Shown here one piece after another: positions 7,616 to 16,103 of a DNA stretch of 40,024 nt (within the stretch, counting starts at the first letter, position 1; each line of letters starts with the position of its first letter). The stretch is from contig CAYLPU010000045.1 in NCBI GenBank assembly GCA_964385635.1, positions 1 to 40,024 on the forward strand, in the 5' to 3' direction. The notes below the pieces were generated by a model that did no database searches, was not told the origin of the DNA, and saw only the letters and a program-made list of their open reading frames with translations. The stretch is from CAYLPU01 sp964385635 (lineage in GTDB: Bacteria > Chloroflexota > Anaerolineae > B4-G1). The translations under genes and the position numbers were made by a program.

Positions 7616-8872
7616 ATGCACTGGCTAGAGGATCCTCGGCCCCAGATAGCCTGTCAGGTAGCTGACGAGGAACTGGGATTAATAGGCTATTTGGTTGTTG
7701 ACCGCACGGTGGGCGGCAGGGCGGGCGGTGGCATCCGGATGAAGCCTGACGTCACAATAGATGAGGTCGCCCATTTGGCAAGGGCTATGACCTTGAAGTT
7801 TGCCTTTGCCAATGTGCGGCTGGGAGGAGCCAAAGCGGGTCTGGTGGCATCACCACGGTTGCCTCAGGCCGAGAGGCAAGCCCGCCTGGCCGCCTTTGGA
7901 CGGATCTTGAGCCCCGTTTTAAGAAGCGGACTATATATCCCTGGGGCTGATCTAGGAACTTCGGAAGAAGACATAGCTACTGTGCGGCAAGCAGCCGGCT
8001 TGCCAGCCGACGCATGTCTAGTTGACACCGGCTACTACACTGCCCGTTCGGTCTTTATGGCTCTCACCCAAGCGGCGACTGTGCTAAACCTGGATCTGTC
8101 TCAGAGCATCGCGGCAATCGAAGGTTTTGGCAAGGTGGGTGTCAACGTTGCCAGGCTTATGGATGCCGCTGGAGTCAGTATTATTGCAGTCAGCACACTG
8201 GAAGGCGCGATCTACAATCCGAGGGGGTTGAACGTCCATAGGCTCATAACGCTCAAGGAACAGGTGGGGGATGAGCTAGTGCACCACTATCCTGACGCAG
8301 AGCGCCTTGAGAAAGCCGACCTATTAACCTTGCCTACAGATTTTTTGATCCCTTGTGCCGGGCCATGGACAATCCACAACGAAAACGCAGCCCAGGTCCA
8401 GACGAAAGTCATTGTGCCAGGTGCCAATATACCCCTGACTAGTGAAGCTGAGGAGATATTATTCAGCAGGGGTATTCTATATATCCCAGATTTCGTTGCC
8501 AACTGTGGGGGAGGCCTCAGTAGTTCCATTGCCTGGTTTGGGTTCGGCGACGATGACATTAACCGTATCTTCGATGTTGAGTTGGGTAGCAAGGTGAAGT
8601 ATCTACTTACCTTGGCTGAACAAAATGGGGTCAGTCCAAGCAGGGTGGCCGAGCAGATAGCCTGGCGAAACTTCCAACGAATGACTGCCAAGTGGCCCGA
8701 TGAGCAAGGTGGAACGAGGAAGCGATGGGTCAAGTTTCGCCGATTGGGATGGAGTGGGGTGCTGCAGCGGCTAGCAACCGAGCTCTATCGTCGTCATCTG
8801 CCCTTGTCAGAAGTTGCCAAGCCCCTTGTGCGCTCCTACTTTAGAAGAAGCCGTCTCCAGGCTAACGAATAG
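7616..8872 (+). CDS. Glu/Leu/Phe/Val dehydrogenase-like protein
   Basis: A 418-residue protein with the two domains of amino-acid dehydrogenases. The substrate domain has GGIRMKPDVT, the lysine in AMTLKFA (K61) and the catalytic-type lysine in GGAKAG (K73). The NAD domain has IEGFGKVGVNVARL (about 168-181) and the PDFVANCGGGL motif that lines the nucleotide site. The normal reaction is reversible oxidative deamination of an amino acid to a 2-keto acid and ammonia. The last 60 residues are basic and arginine-rich, unlike standard enzymes. Finding it between CapK-like and deacetylase-like genes of a polysaccharide locus is unusual. It may supply an amino or keto acid that the CapK-like enzyme activates, or local ammonia. 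The ATG at 7616 has only a weak ribosome site, suggesting coupling. Confidence 0.83.
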   Translation: MHWLEDPRPQIACQVADEELGLIGYLVVDRTVGGRAGGGIRMKPDVTIDEVAHLARAMTLKFAFANVRLGGAKAGLVASPRLPQAERQARLAAFGRILSPVLRSGLYIPGADLGTSEEDIATVRQAAGLPADACLVDTGYYTARSVFMALTQAATVLNLDLSQSIAAIEGFGKVGVNVARLMDAAGVSIIAVSTLEGAIYNPRGLNVHRLITLKEQVGDELVHHYPDAERLEKADLLTLPTDFLIPCAGPWTIHNENAAQVQTKVIVPGANIPLTSEAEEILFSRGILYIPDFVANCGGGLSSSIAWFGFGDDDINRIFDVELGSKVKYLLTLAEQNGVSPSRVAEQIAWRNFQRMTAKWPDEQGGTRKRWVKFRRLGWSGVLQRLATELYRRHLPLSEVAKPLVRSYFRRSRLQANE

Positions 8873-8905
8873 AACCCTTACCAACGAGCAAGGAAGGAAA
8901 GAGTT

Positions 8906-10918
8906 GTGGTTAACATGCAGCGAAGGGAGTTGCTCGTAAGTCTTGCTACCGGCATAACCTGTGGTCTATTAGTGTTCGTACTTACCAAAGGCCCAAGCAT
9001 TTCCACAGTGATTACACTTTCGGGTTCCGATGCACCCCAGGTTGATCTGGCCACGCCTGTGATAGCACTTTCCAATGTGGAGACTCCTAACGCTGCTCAG
9101 GACAGTGCAACCAGGCAAACATTAGAGCCAACACCTGCCTCGCCTGTTGGCGTTTCCATTACGCAAACCATACACGCTGCGGAGGAAAAGGGCGAAGACT
9201 TGGATGACGTGCTGCTGCTTTATGATTCGGCCTACGAGCAAGATTTCAATATCAACTTCCGCCAGCTAGCGCGCTACTACGGGGTTGGCTATAAACAGCT
9301 TGACCTCAGTAAGACTCCCCTGACCGATGACCTGCTCAGGGACGGTCGTGACGACTATTTCAAGCTAATAGGGATCAGCGCCCAAACATTAGAAGCGCCC
9401 TCCCTGGTCTCACCAGACGAACTGGATCTGATCAAGCAGGCTGTCAAGGTAGAGGGTACGAACCTGCTGGTGGCAGAACTGGTTGATGAGGAAGGTCAGA
9501 AGAGCTATCCTAACTTGGAGTTCTTGACGGATAACGTGGTGCTCGGTGCAAAAGCACCGGAAGACTCTCGTGCAGACTGGTATATCTCCGACCAGATGCC
9601 TGATCTGACCGGGGCATTCACTGGACAGGTCATATCTTGCACGCAGATTGCCCAACCAGATTCTGCGATCATATTGGGCAAGCCACTATCAGCACCTGCT
9701 GTAATTTCATCAATTGACGATGCAGGTACAATTTATCCCATCTTTGTGCATTATCAGGCTGGGGCCGGTTCGATCCTTGTGAGTGCAGGTGATCCCTATG
9801 GAAACGTCCTTGATGACGCTCCCATGCGTTATGCCTACGAACCCTGTACCTTTTCAGAGCTTGGCCCCCTGATGTTCGCTTTCCGGTTCGCGCTGAGTGA
9901 TGAGGTTTGGCACAGCGATTACACCTTTGCCAATTTGACCATTGATGATCCGGCGCTGCGAGACCATTCGTTTGGCATCCGATACGCAGAACTACTGGCG
10001 CAGATGAAGGAGCACAATTTCCATACAACGATTGCCTTCATTCCGATAAACTATGACCGAACAGATTCTCTTGTAGCACACTTGTTTCTCACAAACCCGG
10101 ACTACCTCTCAATCGTTCAGCATGGAAATAACGATGATCCGTACGAGTTTTACAAGTATGAGATTTCCCAGACTGACCCATATCCAGCCCGCCCGCTTAG
10201 GGAGCAAAAAATTGATATCGTCGAAGGGCTGACGCGGATCGAGGAGCACAAGAGATTGACAGGCATACCCTACGGGAAGATCATGATCTTCCCATACGGC
10301 ATCTCCCCGGCCGACACACTGGTATGGCTAAAGGCCAACAACTACAATGCCACAATTAATTCAGACAATATCCCGTTAGGTTCCAAACCAGGAGATAACT
10401 TTGATTTTGATATGTATCAAGCCGTCATGAACTATGGTAGTTTCCCCGCAATTTGGCGTAGGGGAGTCGGACCCGGGGGACTTTCAGGGCCGGAGTTTCA
10501 ATGGCTCTTGTTTAACCTTTTTATCGGAAAGCCGATACTGCTATTCTCGCACGTCGACGAGGTTTTCAGGCATGGACTAGACGGCTTCAACCAAACCGCT
10601 GATGCCATCAATCAATTGCCTATCGCCGTGGAATGGCACAGTCTGGACTATATCGTGAAACACCTGTATCTGGAGAAGAGAAACGACGATGGCAGCATAG
10701 ATGTGAAGTGGTATGGCAATCACGTGATAATCATAAACACATCGAATCAGGGGAAAACCTATCATCTTCAGAAAGAGGAGACCCTTAACGTCCCTATAGC
10801 CAGCCTAACCATCAATGGCGCAGAGTTCCCTTTTCGAGTCGAGAGCGATACACTTGTGTTGGATTTGTACATTCCAGCTAGGAGTGCTGCAGAAGTTGAG
10901 ATCACCTATGGACCGTAG
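8906..10918 (+). CDS. Membrane-anchored polysaccharide-deacetylase-like protein of unknown activity
   Basis: A 670-residue protein with an N-terminal basic patch and hydrophobic segment (about 8-27), so it is probably exported or anchored. A Ser/Thr/Pro-rich linker follows. Residues about 100-330 look like a flavodoxin- or glutaminase-like alpha/beta region beginning DVLLLYDSAYEQ. From about 343 the sequence FANLTIDDPAL, then HNFHTTIAFIP and QHGNNDD, resembles the NodB/DUF2334 type deacetylase barrel with an Asp-Asp and His metal site. A beta-rich tail ends the protein. It might trim acetyl groups from, or bind, the exported polymer. The start is GTG 8906 after AAGGAAGG, with ATG 8915 as an alternative. 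The last 11 bases overlap the flavodoxin gene. Family assignment is by motif only. Confidence 0.65.
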   Translation: MVNMQRRELLVSLATGITCGLLVFVLTKGPSISTVITLSGSDAPQVDLATPVIALSNVETPNAAQDSATRQTLEPTPASPVGVSITQTIHAAEEKGEDLDDVLLLYDSAYEQDFNINFRQLARYYGVGYKQLDLSKTPLTDDLLRDGRDDYFKLIGISAQTLEAPSLVSPDELDLIKQAVKVEGTNLLVAELVDEEGQKSYPNLEFLTDNVVLGAKAPEDSRADWYISDQMPDLTGAFTGQVISCTQIAQPDSAIILGKPLSAPAVISSIDDAGTIYPIFVHYQAGAGSILVSAGDPYGNVLDDAPMRYAYEPCTFSELGPLMFAFRFALSDEVWHSDYTFANLTIDDPALRDHSFGIRYAELLAQMKEHNFHTTIAFIPINYDRTDSLVAHLFLTNPDYLSIVQHGNNDDPYEFYKYEISQTDPYPARPLREQKIDIVEGLTRIEEHKRLTGIPYGKIMIFPYGISPADTLVWLKANNYNATINSDNIPLGSKPGDNFDFDMYQAVMNYGSFPAIWRRGVGPGGLSGPEFQWLLFNLFIGKPILLFSHVDEVFRHGLDGFNQTADAINQLPIAVEWHSLDYIVKHLYLEKRNDDGSIDVKWYGNHVIIINTSNQGKTYHLQKEETLNVPIASLTINGAEFPFRVESDTLVLDLYIPARSAAEVEITYGP

Positions 10919-11675
10919 CTTCCAATTGCGGCACTGGATGCACTCCCCTTTCCTGCCGCAACTCATAGTGAGTCTACTCTCATTCGCTCTTCGAATTCCA
11001 TTTTTTCGAGTTCCCTATCTTTCCGCAACACGTTGCCACCTAATCCCCAAAGAACTCAGAGAACTTTTGGGGTGGGGAATCAGACGAGCCATGACATTTC
11101 AGCCAGTGTTGAGCGAGGCTTTCAGAACCGGCGAAGCATTGATTATCTACTTCTCTCAGACTGGAAATACCGAGAAGGTCGCGCTGGCTATTCAGCAAGG
11201 TTTGAGTAAAGAAGGCCTGGAGGTAATCACAAAAAAGGTCTCAGAAGCCTTGAAGGAAGATCTATATGACTATGATCTAGTGTGTTTTGGTAGCCCTGTG
11301 ATCCACTCTCTTCCACCGCGTCCAGTAATGAAGTTCATTCTGGGAAAGGGAAACGAATATCGAAAGCGTAAGGAAGTGAGGCTGCCAGCTCATAAGATTC
11401 CCGGGAAGCATGCATTGGTTTTCGTCACTTTTTCAGGTCCTCGTATCGGGGTAAACGAAGCGTTGCCCGCGGGGAAGTACCTACGGCAATTCGTCGAACA
11501 CCTTGGTTTTGAAGTTGAGGATGAGTGGTACATCGTTGGAGAATTTCACGGATGGGAAGAAGGAAGCATTAGAGGTAGACTGGGAGATATTAGGGGTCGA
11601 CCAAACGCGAAAGACCTGGCCAGAATAGAGGAAAAAACAATCAAACTCGTTAAGTCACTAAAGCACGTATCTTGA
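10908..11675 (+). CDS. Flavodoxin-family protein with a hydrophobic N-terminal extension
   Basis: A 255-residue protein. The flavodoxin core starts near residue 75 with LIIYFSQTGNTEKVA, the FMN-phosphate loop. It continues through DLVCFGSPVIHSLPPRP and HALVFVTFSGP, so FMN binding and electron transfer are expected. Residues 1-70 are unusual: a hydrophobic stretch (LPQLIVSLLSFALRI) and a cysteine in TRCHLIPKEL. I start it at ATG 10908, which overlaps the upstream gene by 11 bases. The open frame reaches back to 10815, and ATG 11088 would give just the core. Its redox partner in a polysaccharide locus is not obvious. Confidence 0.75.
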   Translation: MDRSFQLRHWMHSPFLPQLIVSLLSFALRIPFFRVPYLSATRCHLIPKELRELLGWGIRRAMTFQPVLSEAFRTGEALIIYFSQTGNTEKVALAIQQGLSKEGLEVITKKVSEALKEDLYDYDLVCFGSPVIHSLPPRPVMKFILGKGNEYRKRKEVRLPAHKIPGKHALVFVTFSGPRIGVNEALPAGKYLRQFVEHLGFEVEDEWYIVGEFHGWEEGSIRGRLGDIRGRPNAKDLARIEEKTIKLVKSLKHVS

Positions 11676-11701
11676 GGAAAGTTATACAGCTGTTTCGTAT
11701 T

Positions 11702-12898
11702 ATGAAAACGTGTATGGTAGTTCGGCAGTACTATCTGAGCGACCCGGTGGCACAAAGACAAGCAAAGGCCATCGTGGAAGCAGGTGGTCAGGTCGATGTG
11801 ATATGTTTGCGGGCGCCTGGGCAGTCGGTACGGCAAATACACAACGGCGTGAGCATCTACAGAGCACCCATATCTCGAAAAAGACGAGGTGCAGCCAGGT
11901 ATCTGTTTGAGTATTTTGGCTTCTTTACCTGTGCATTTTTCCTTGTTTCGTTTCTGTTCGCCTGGAAAAGATACGATGTCATCGAAGTTCACACGATTCC
12001 CGATTTCCTGGTGTTCTCAGCACTGCTTCCCAAGCTTTTCGGCAGGCCGATCGTTTTGAATACTCGTGATCCTATGCCCGAACTGTACATGTCAAAGTTC
12101 AAAGCGGATTCATCACACTTGATGATCAGAATCATTTGCTTTCAGGAGAGACTGAGTTGGATGTTTGCTGATCACGTGCTCACCGTCCACGACCCGATGA
12201 GAGATTTGCTTGTTGAGCGGGGCTTGCCACCAGACAAGGTATCGGTCGTCCTGAATACTCCGGATGAGAGATTGTTTGGCAGAAAAGAGAGGGGGCATGC
12301 ACCTAGCGGGCCTAAGAAGGGACAGCCCTTTACTTTGCTATTCACGGGAACCGTAGGGGAGCGCCATGGACTGGAAATAGCCATTCAAGGTCTTGCAGTC
12401 TTAAGACATCAGATTCCTGACATCAGGTTGGTAATAGTCGGTGAAGGGGATCATCTGCCTTGCTTGCGAAAACTCGTGCAGTCCCTGAACCTGGAATCTC
12501 TGGTCGAGTTCCGGCGCCCCGTTCCGCTAGAGCAAGTTCCTGATATTGTCTTGGCGGCAGACTTGGGCATATCCCCTATCGATCAGAGTTCGTTCTCGCA
12601 TCTGTGCTTGTCCACCAAGGTATTGGAGTGGCTGCTGATGGGTCTCCCTGTGGTGGCATCTCGAACAAAGACAATGGCACATTATTTTGAACGTAGCATC
12701 TTCTTCTTTGAACCAGGGAGCGTTACAGGTTTTGCTGAGCAAGTTAGGATCTGCTATGCTGATCCCCAGTTGGCACGTGAGAAGGTGTACAGTGCACAGG
12801 TCATCCTAAAGAAACTAGGTTGGCATATCCAGAAACAGAAGTATCTGGCTATTCTCAGCGGACTGGTGGAGGTAAGTTTCACACTGATAGAAGAATAG
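11702..12898 (+). CDS. Glycosyltransferase family 4 (GT-B fold)
   Basis: A 398-residue retaining glycosyltransferase. The N-terminal half has MVVRQYYLSDP and an acceptor-binding Rossmann domain. The C-terminal half has LLFTGTVGERHGLE, LVIVGEGDHLP and STKVLEWLLMGLPVVAS, the nucleotide-sugar pocket with the EX7E-like glutamate. It should add one sugar to the lipid-linked unit on the cytosolic face. I prefer ATG 11702 because the protein then starts in the usual place for the family. The longer form from TTG 11672 would overlap the upstream stop as TTGA and has its own merit, because no clear ribosome site precedes 11702. Donor sugar unknown. Confidence 0.88.
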   Translation: MKTCMVVRQYYLSDPVAQRQAKAIVEAGGQVDVICLRAPGQSVRQIHNGVSIYRAPISRKRRGAARYLFEYFGFFTCAFFLVSFLFAWKRYDVIEVHTIPDFLVFSALLPKLFGRPIVLNTRDPMPELYMSKFKADSSHLMIRIICFQERLSWMFADHVLTVHDPMRDLLVERGLPPDKVSVVLNTPDERLFGRKERGHAPSGPKKGQPFTLLFTGTVGERHGLEIAIQGLAVLRHQIPDIRLVIVGEGDHLPCLRKLVQSLNLESLVEFRRPVPLEQVPDIVLAADLGISPIDQSSFSHLCLSTKVLEWLLMGLPVVASRTKTMAHYFERSIFFFEPGSVTGFAEQVRICYADPQLAREKVYSAQVILKKLGWHIQKQKYLAILSGLVEVSFTLIEE

Positions 12899-12934
12899 TA
12901 GCTACCGTTCTTAACCTAAGGAGGAATTGCATCA

Positions 12935-13960
12935 ATGTCGGAACAAACAAGGATTCTGGTTACAGGTGCCGGGGGATTCATCGGTCACCATCTGGTCACG
13001 TATCTGAAGAAGAAAGAGTATTGGGTACGGGGTGTAGACATCAAACACCCAGAGTTCAGCCCCACGGACGCTGACGAATTCGAATTGCTCGACCTGCGAC
13101 GCTGGGATAACTGTCTCCAGGCCACTCGTGGCGTGGATGAGGTCTACGCCCTGGCGGCTGATATGGGCGGCATGGGCTTTATCTCGTCCAACCACTCACA
13201 AATCCTGCATAACAACCTGCTCATCAATATCCACACCCTGGACGCAGCCCACAAGAACGACGTCCAGCGTTACTTTTTCACGTCCTCAGCTTGTATCTAC
13301 CCCGAGTATTTGCAGGAAGATACCGACGTCACACCGCTCAAAGAGGAGGACGCCTATCCTGCCCAGCCCCAAGATGCCTACGGTTGGGAAAAGTTGATCA
13401 CCGAGCGGTTGTGCACCCACTACCGGGAGGATCTTGGCATCGAGACCCGCCTCGTGCGCTTCCACAACATCTTTGGTCCCCTGGGAACCTGGGACGGTGG
13501 CCGGGAGAAAGCGCCTGCTGCCCTATGCCGCAAGGTGGCAATGGTCAAGTTGACCGGTAATCCTGAAATCGAGATCTGGGGAGATGGTGAGCAGACCCGC
13601 TCTTTCTGCTACATTGACGACTGTGCAACCGGTATCTACAAGCTGATGCAGTCGGACTATCGCGAGCCGCTTAACTTGGGCCAGGATCGCCTGGTCACTA
13701 TCAACCAACTGGCAGACATCATCGCCGACGTTGCTGGTGTTAGGATTGTGAAGAAGCACGTGCCAGGTCCTCAGGGTGTTCGGGGGCGCAACTCCGACAA
13801 TACCCGCCTGCGCCAGGTGTTGGGGTGGGACCCGGAGATTTCGTTGGAGGAAGGGTTGGCCCGCACCTATGCCTGGATTGAGGAACAGGTCCGGGTCAGG
13901 TTGGAAACGGCTTCAGATGACGATGCAGTGGCAGCGCTGACGCATAGCCAGGTGTCTTGA
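12935..13960 (+). CDS. GDP-mannose 3,5-epimerase-like NAD-dependent epimerase
   Basis: A 341-residue extended short-chain dehydrogenase. The NAD motif is VTGAGGFIGHHL (residues 8-19). The active site has SSACIYPE, with the family cysteine, and AYGWEKL, with the YxxxK pair. ADMGGMGFI and FHNIFGPLGTWDGGREKAPAA are particular to GDP-mannose 3,5-epimerases, which turn GDP-D-mannose into GDP-L-galactose or GDP-L-gulose. Plants use this for vitamin C and cell walls. In bacteria it usually supplies a precursor for heptose-like or L-galactose residues in polymers. A strong AAGGAGG site precedes the ATG at 12935. The last 25 residues are a loose acidic tail. Another 3,5-epimerase-like activity remains possible. 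Confidence 0.88.
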   Translation: MSEQTRILVTGAGGFIGHHLVTYLKKKEYWVRGVDIKHPEFSPTDADEFELLDLRRWDNCLQATRGVDEVYALAADMGGMGFISSNHSQILHNNLLINIHTLDAAHKNDVQRYFFTSSACIYPEYLQEDTDVTPLKEEDAYPAQPQDAYGWEKLITERLCTHYREDLGIETRLVRFHNIFGPLGTWDGGREKAPAALCRKVAMVKLTGNPEIEIWGDGEQTRSFCYIDDCATGIYKLMQSDYREPLNLGQDRLVTINQLADIIADVAGVRIVKKHVPGPQGVRGRNSDNTRLRQVLGWDPEISLEEGLARTYAWIEEQVRVRLETASDDDAVAALTHSQVS

Positions 13961-14011
13961 GGGCGGTTGTTTTTGCCTGTCGCGTGCATCCAAGATAGGA
14001 GCCGAGGACTG

Positions 14012-14596
14012 GTGAATACCGAAAACGGCCAGGGACTGCAGCTCTGGGAGATCGTTCATCGCCAGCAAGTGGTGGATGCTGCTCCATGGCTCCAGCTTTG
14101 GAGAGAGACGGTGCGTTTGCCAGATGGACGTCTGGTGAGCGATTACTATAGGCTGGAGCAGCCCGATTACGTGGTTGTGTTCGCGCTAACCGCGGCCGAT
14201 CAGGTGATCGGCATCTGGCACTATAAACACGGACCGCGAAATATCAATCTTGGCTTACCTGCAGGTTACGTGATGCCAGATGAGACTCCCTTGGCTGCCG
14301 CACAGAGAGAGTTGCTTGAGGAGACGGGTTATCAGGCTGATATATGGAGACACCTGGGCTCGTTCACTGTTGACGGCAACCGTGGCTGCGGCCAGGCACA
14401 CATCTACCTGGCCCATGGGCTACGTGCCGCGGCCGAACCTGGCCCCGACGATCTGGAGGAAATCCAGGTTGAGTTCATCGGTTTGCACAGTCTGACTCGG
14501 TATCTGCATGAGGGCAAAGTGGCCACACTTGGAGCAGCGGCTGCGATTGCACTCGGACTCAACGCATGCGCTCGCTTCTTGAAAGGACAGATTTGA
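14012..14596 (+). CDS. Nudix hydrolase
   Basis: A 194-residue Nudix protein. The box is perfect, G-x5-E-x7-REL-LEE-TGY, at GYVMPDE through EETGY (about residues 86-108). This binds the divalent metal used to split nucleoside diphosphates linked to another group. The NINLGLPAG stretch just before resembles ADP-sugar pyrophosphatases. It might recycle or control a nucleotide sugar in this locus, but Nudix substrates cannot be read from sequence. I start it at GTG 14012, five bases after GAGGA. The frame extends back to a TTG at 13967. It ends two bases before the dehydrogenase gene, so the two are probably translated together. Confidence 0.83.
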   Translation: MNTENGQGLQLWEIVHRQQVVDAAPWLQLWRETVRLPDGRLVSDYYRLEQPDYVVVFALTAADQVIGIWHYKHGPRNINLGLPAGYVMPDETPLAAAQRELLEETGYQADIWRHLGSFTVDGNRGCGQAHIYLAHGLRAAAEPGPDDLEEIQVEFIGLHSLTRYLHEGKVATLGAAAAIALGLNACARFLKGQI

Positions 14597-14598
14597 CA

Positions 14599-15981
14599 AT
14601 GAGCAGAACCTATTCCGTAGTAGGGCTTGGCAAGCTGGGCGCCAGTATGGCAGCGGCTATTGCCAGCCGAGGTCCCGACGTGATCGGCGTGGATATCAAT
14701 AAGCGTGCCGTGGACCTGCTGAACGCTGGCCACGCACCGGTACAGGAGACAAACCTGGAAGAGACAATCGCGGCCCATCGGAAGCGGCTGCGAGCGACCC
14801 TCAGCCACCGTGAAGCCATCTTGAACTCAGATGTGACGTTCGTTATCGTGCCCACACCGAGTGACGAACGAGGAGCGTTCTCACTGCAATATGCCAAGTG
14901 GGCTTTTGGTGAGATCGGTCGCGCATTGGCGGAAAAGGACGGCTATCATAACGTGGTTCTGACAAGCACGGTGCTTCCTGGCTCAACGCGCTATGGGCTG
15001 CTGCCGGTCCTGGAGCGGGAATCGGGCAAGGTCTGTGGCCGGGATTTTGGGCTGTGCTATAGCCCGGAGTTCATTGCCCTGGGCAGCGTGATCCATAACT
15101 TTCTCAACCCCGACTTTACTCTGGTGGGGGAATTCGATGAGCGGGCGGGTAGCCAACTGGAAGCTTGCTATGCCGAGATTATGGAGAACGATCCGCCCTG
15201 CAAGCGGATGAGTATAGAGAACGCAGAACTGACCAAAATTGCACTGAATGCCTTTATCACCACCAAGATTACCTTTGCTAACATGCTGGCCGGTCTGTGC
15301 GAGCGCATTCCAGGAGGCGATGTAGATGTGGTCAGCGACGCCCTGGGGTTGGATACGCGCATCGGTCGCAAATATCTGACCGGTGCTCTGGGTTACGGGG
15401 GACCCTGTTTCCCCCGTGATAATGTGGCGCTGGGTTTTATTGCCCGCGCCCTGGGGTACGAAGCGAGTCTGGCTGAAACAACCGATCGGTTGAACCGTTC
15501 GTTGGCAGACAAGCTGGCAGAATATCTGGGCTCGCTCATCAAACGTGGGGATACAGTGGCCGTGCTGGGGCTGGCGTACAAGCCACATTCGCACGTGGTG
15601 GAAGAGTCACAAGGAATGTATCTGGCGCGTGCATTGGCCGCCTCGGGCGTGCGTGTGGTAGGATACGACCCATTGGCAAACGAGATGGCCCGCCATGAAT
15701 TGACCGACAAAGTGGTTATGTTGGAAAATGTGGCTTCGTGCCTGCAGCAGGCGGACGCCGTCGTGATTACCACCCCCGACCCTGAGTTCCGTGCCCTGCA
15801 GCCGGCCGACTTTCCGCAAAAGAACCCGCCGGTTGTGGTGTATGATTGCTGGCGCATCTTACGTCAAAAACTTGAACCAGTATCGCACGTCCGCTATGTC
15901 CCGCTCGGCATTGACATTGACGACGAGGCCAACAGTGCCCGATTAAAGAAGTTATGGAACAACGATCAGTCAAATGAATAA
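14599..15981 (+). CDS. UDP-glucose/UDP-GlcNAc 6-dehydrogenase family protein
   Basis: A 460-residue NAD-dependent nucleotide-sugar dehydrogenase that oxidises C6 of the sugar twice to give a uronic acid. VVGLGKLGASMA (8-19) is the NAD site. TSTVLPGST (122-130), AELTKIALNAF (209-219, with the catalytic Lys and Asn) and GYGGPCFPRDN (265-275, catalytic C270) are all intact. The C-terminal UDP-binding domain contains VLGLAYKPHSHVVEES. Typical members act on UDP-Glc, UDP-GlcNAc, UDP-ManNAc or GDP-Man. Since WbpB/D/E-like genes lie upstream, UDP-GlcNAc is attractive, but UDP-Glc remains equally possible. ATG 14599 is chosen because earlier codons would overlap the Nudix gene. Confidence 0.9.
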   Translation: MSRTYSVVGLGKLGASMAAAIASRGPDVIGVDINKRAVDLLNAGHAPVQETNLEETIAAHRKRLRATLSHREAILNSDVTFVIVPTPSDERGAFSLQYAKWAFGEIGRALAEKDGYHNVVLTSTVLPGSTRYGLLPVLERESGKVCGRDFGLCYSPEFIALGSVIHNFLNPDFTLVGEFDERAGSQLEACYAEIMENDPPCKRMSIENAELTKIALNAFITTKITFANMLAGLCERIPGGDVDVVSDALGLDTRIGRKYLTGALGYGGPCFPRDNVALGFIARALGYEASLAETTDRLNRSLADKLAEYLGSLIKRGDTVAVLGLAYKPHSHVVEESQGMYLARALAASGVRVVGYDPLANEMARHELTDKVVMLENVASCLQQADAVVITTPDPEFRALQPADFPQKNPPVVVYDCWRILRQKLEPVSHVRYVPLGIDIDDEANSARLKKLWNNDQSNE

Positions 15982-16015
15982 GGCAACGGAATGGGCCTTT
16001 GGGCAAAGGTTGGTG

Positions 16016-16044
16016 GTTACTAATTGCAGAGGCTGGATTATACT
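16016..16044 (+). promoter_or_regulatory. Weak candidate promoter before the NAD-synthase-like gene
   Basis: GTTACT (16016-16021), 17 bases, then TATACT (16039-16044). The -10 is good but the -35 is poor. The site lies between two 9-base inverted arms, AATGGGCCT (15990-15998) and AGGCCCATT (16053-16061), which may be a protein site or a weak stem. Confidence 0.3.
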
Positions 16045-16103
16045 GAAATTCGAGGCCCATTTGTTATTGTAGTCAACGATATTCAGACGAGGAGATGATT
16101 GAG

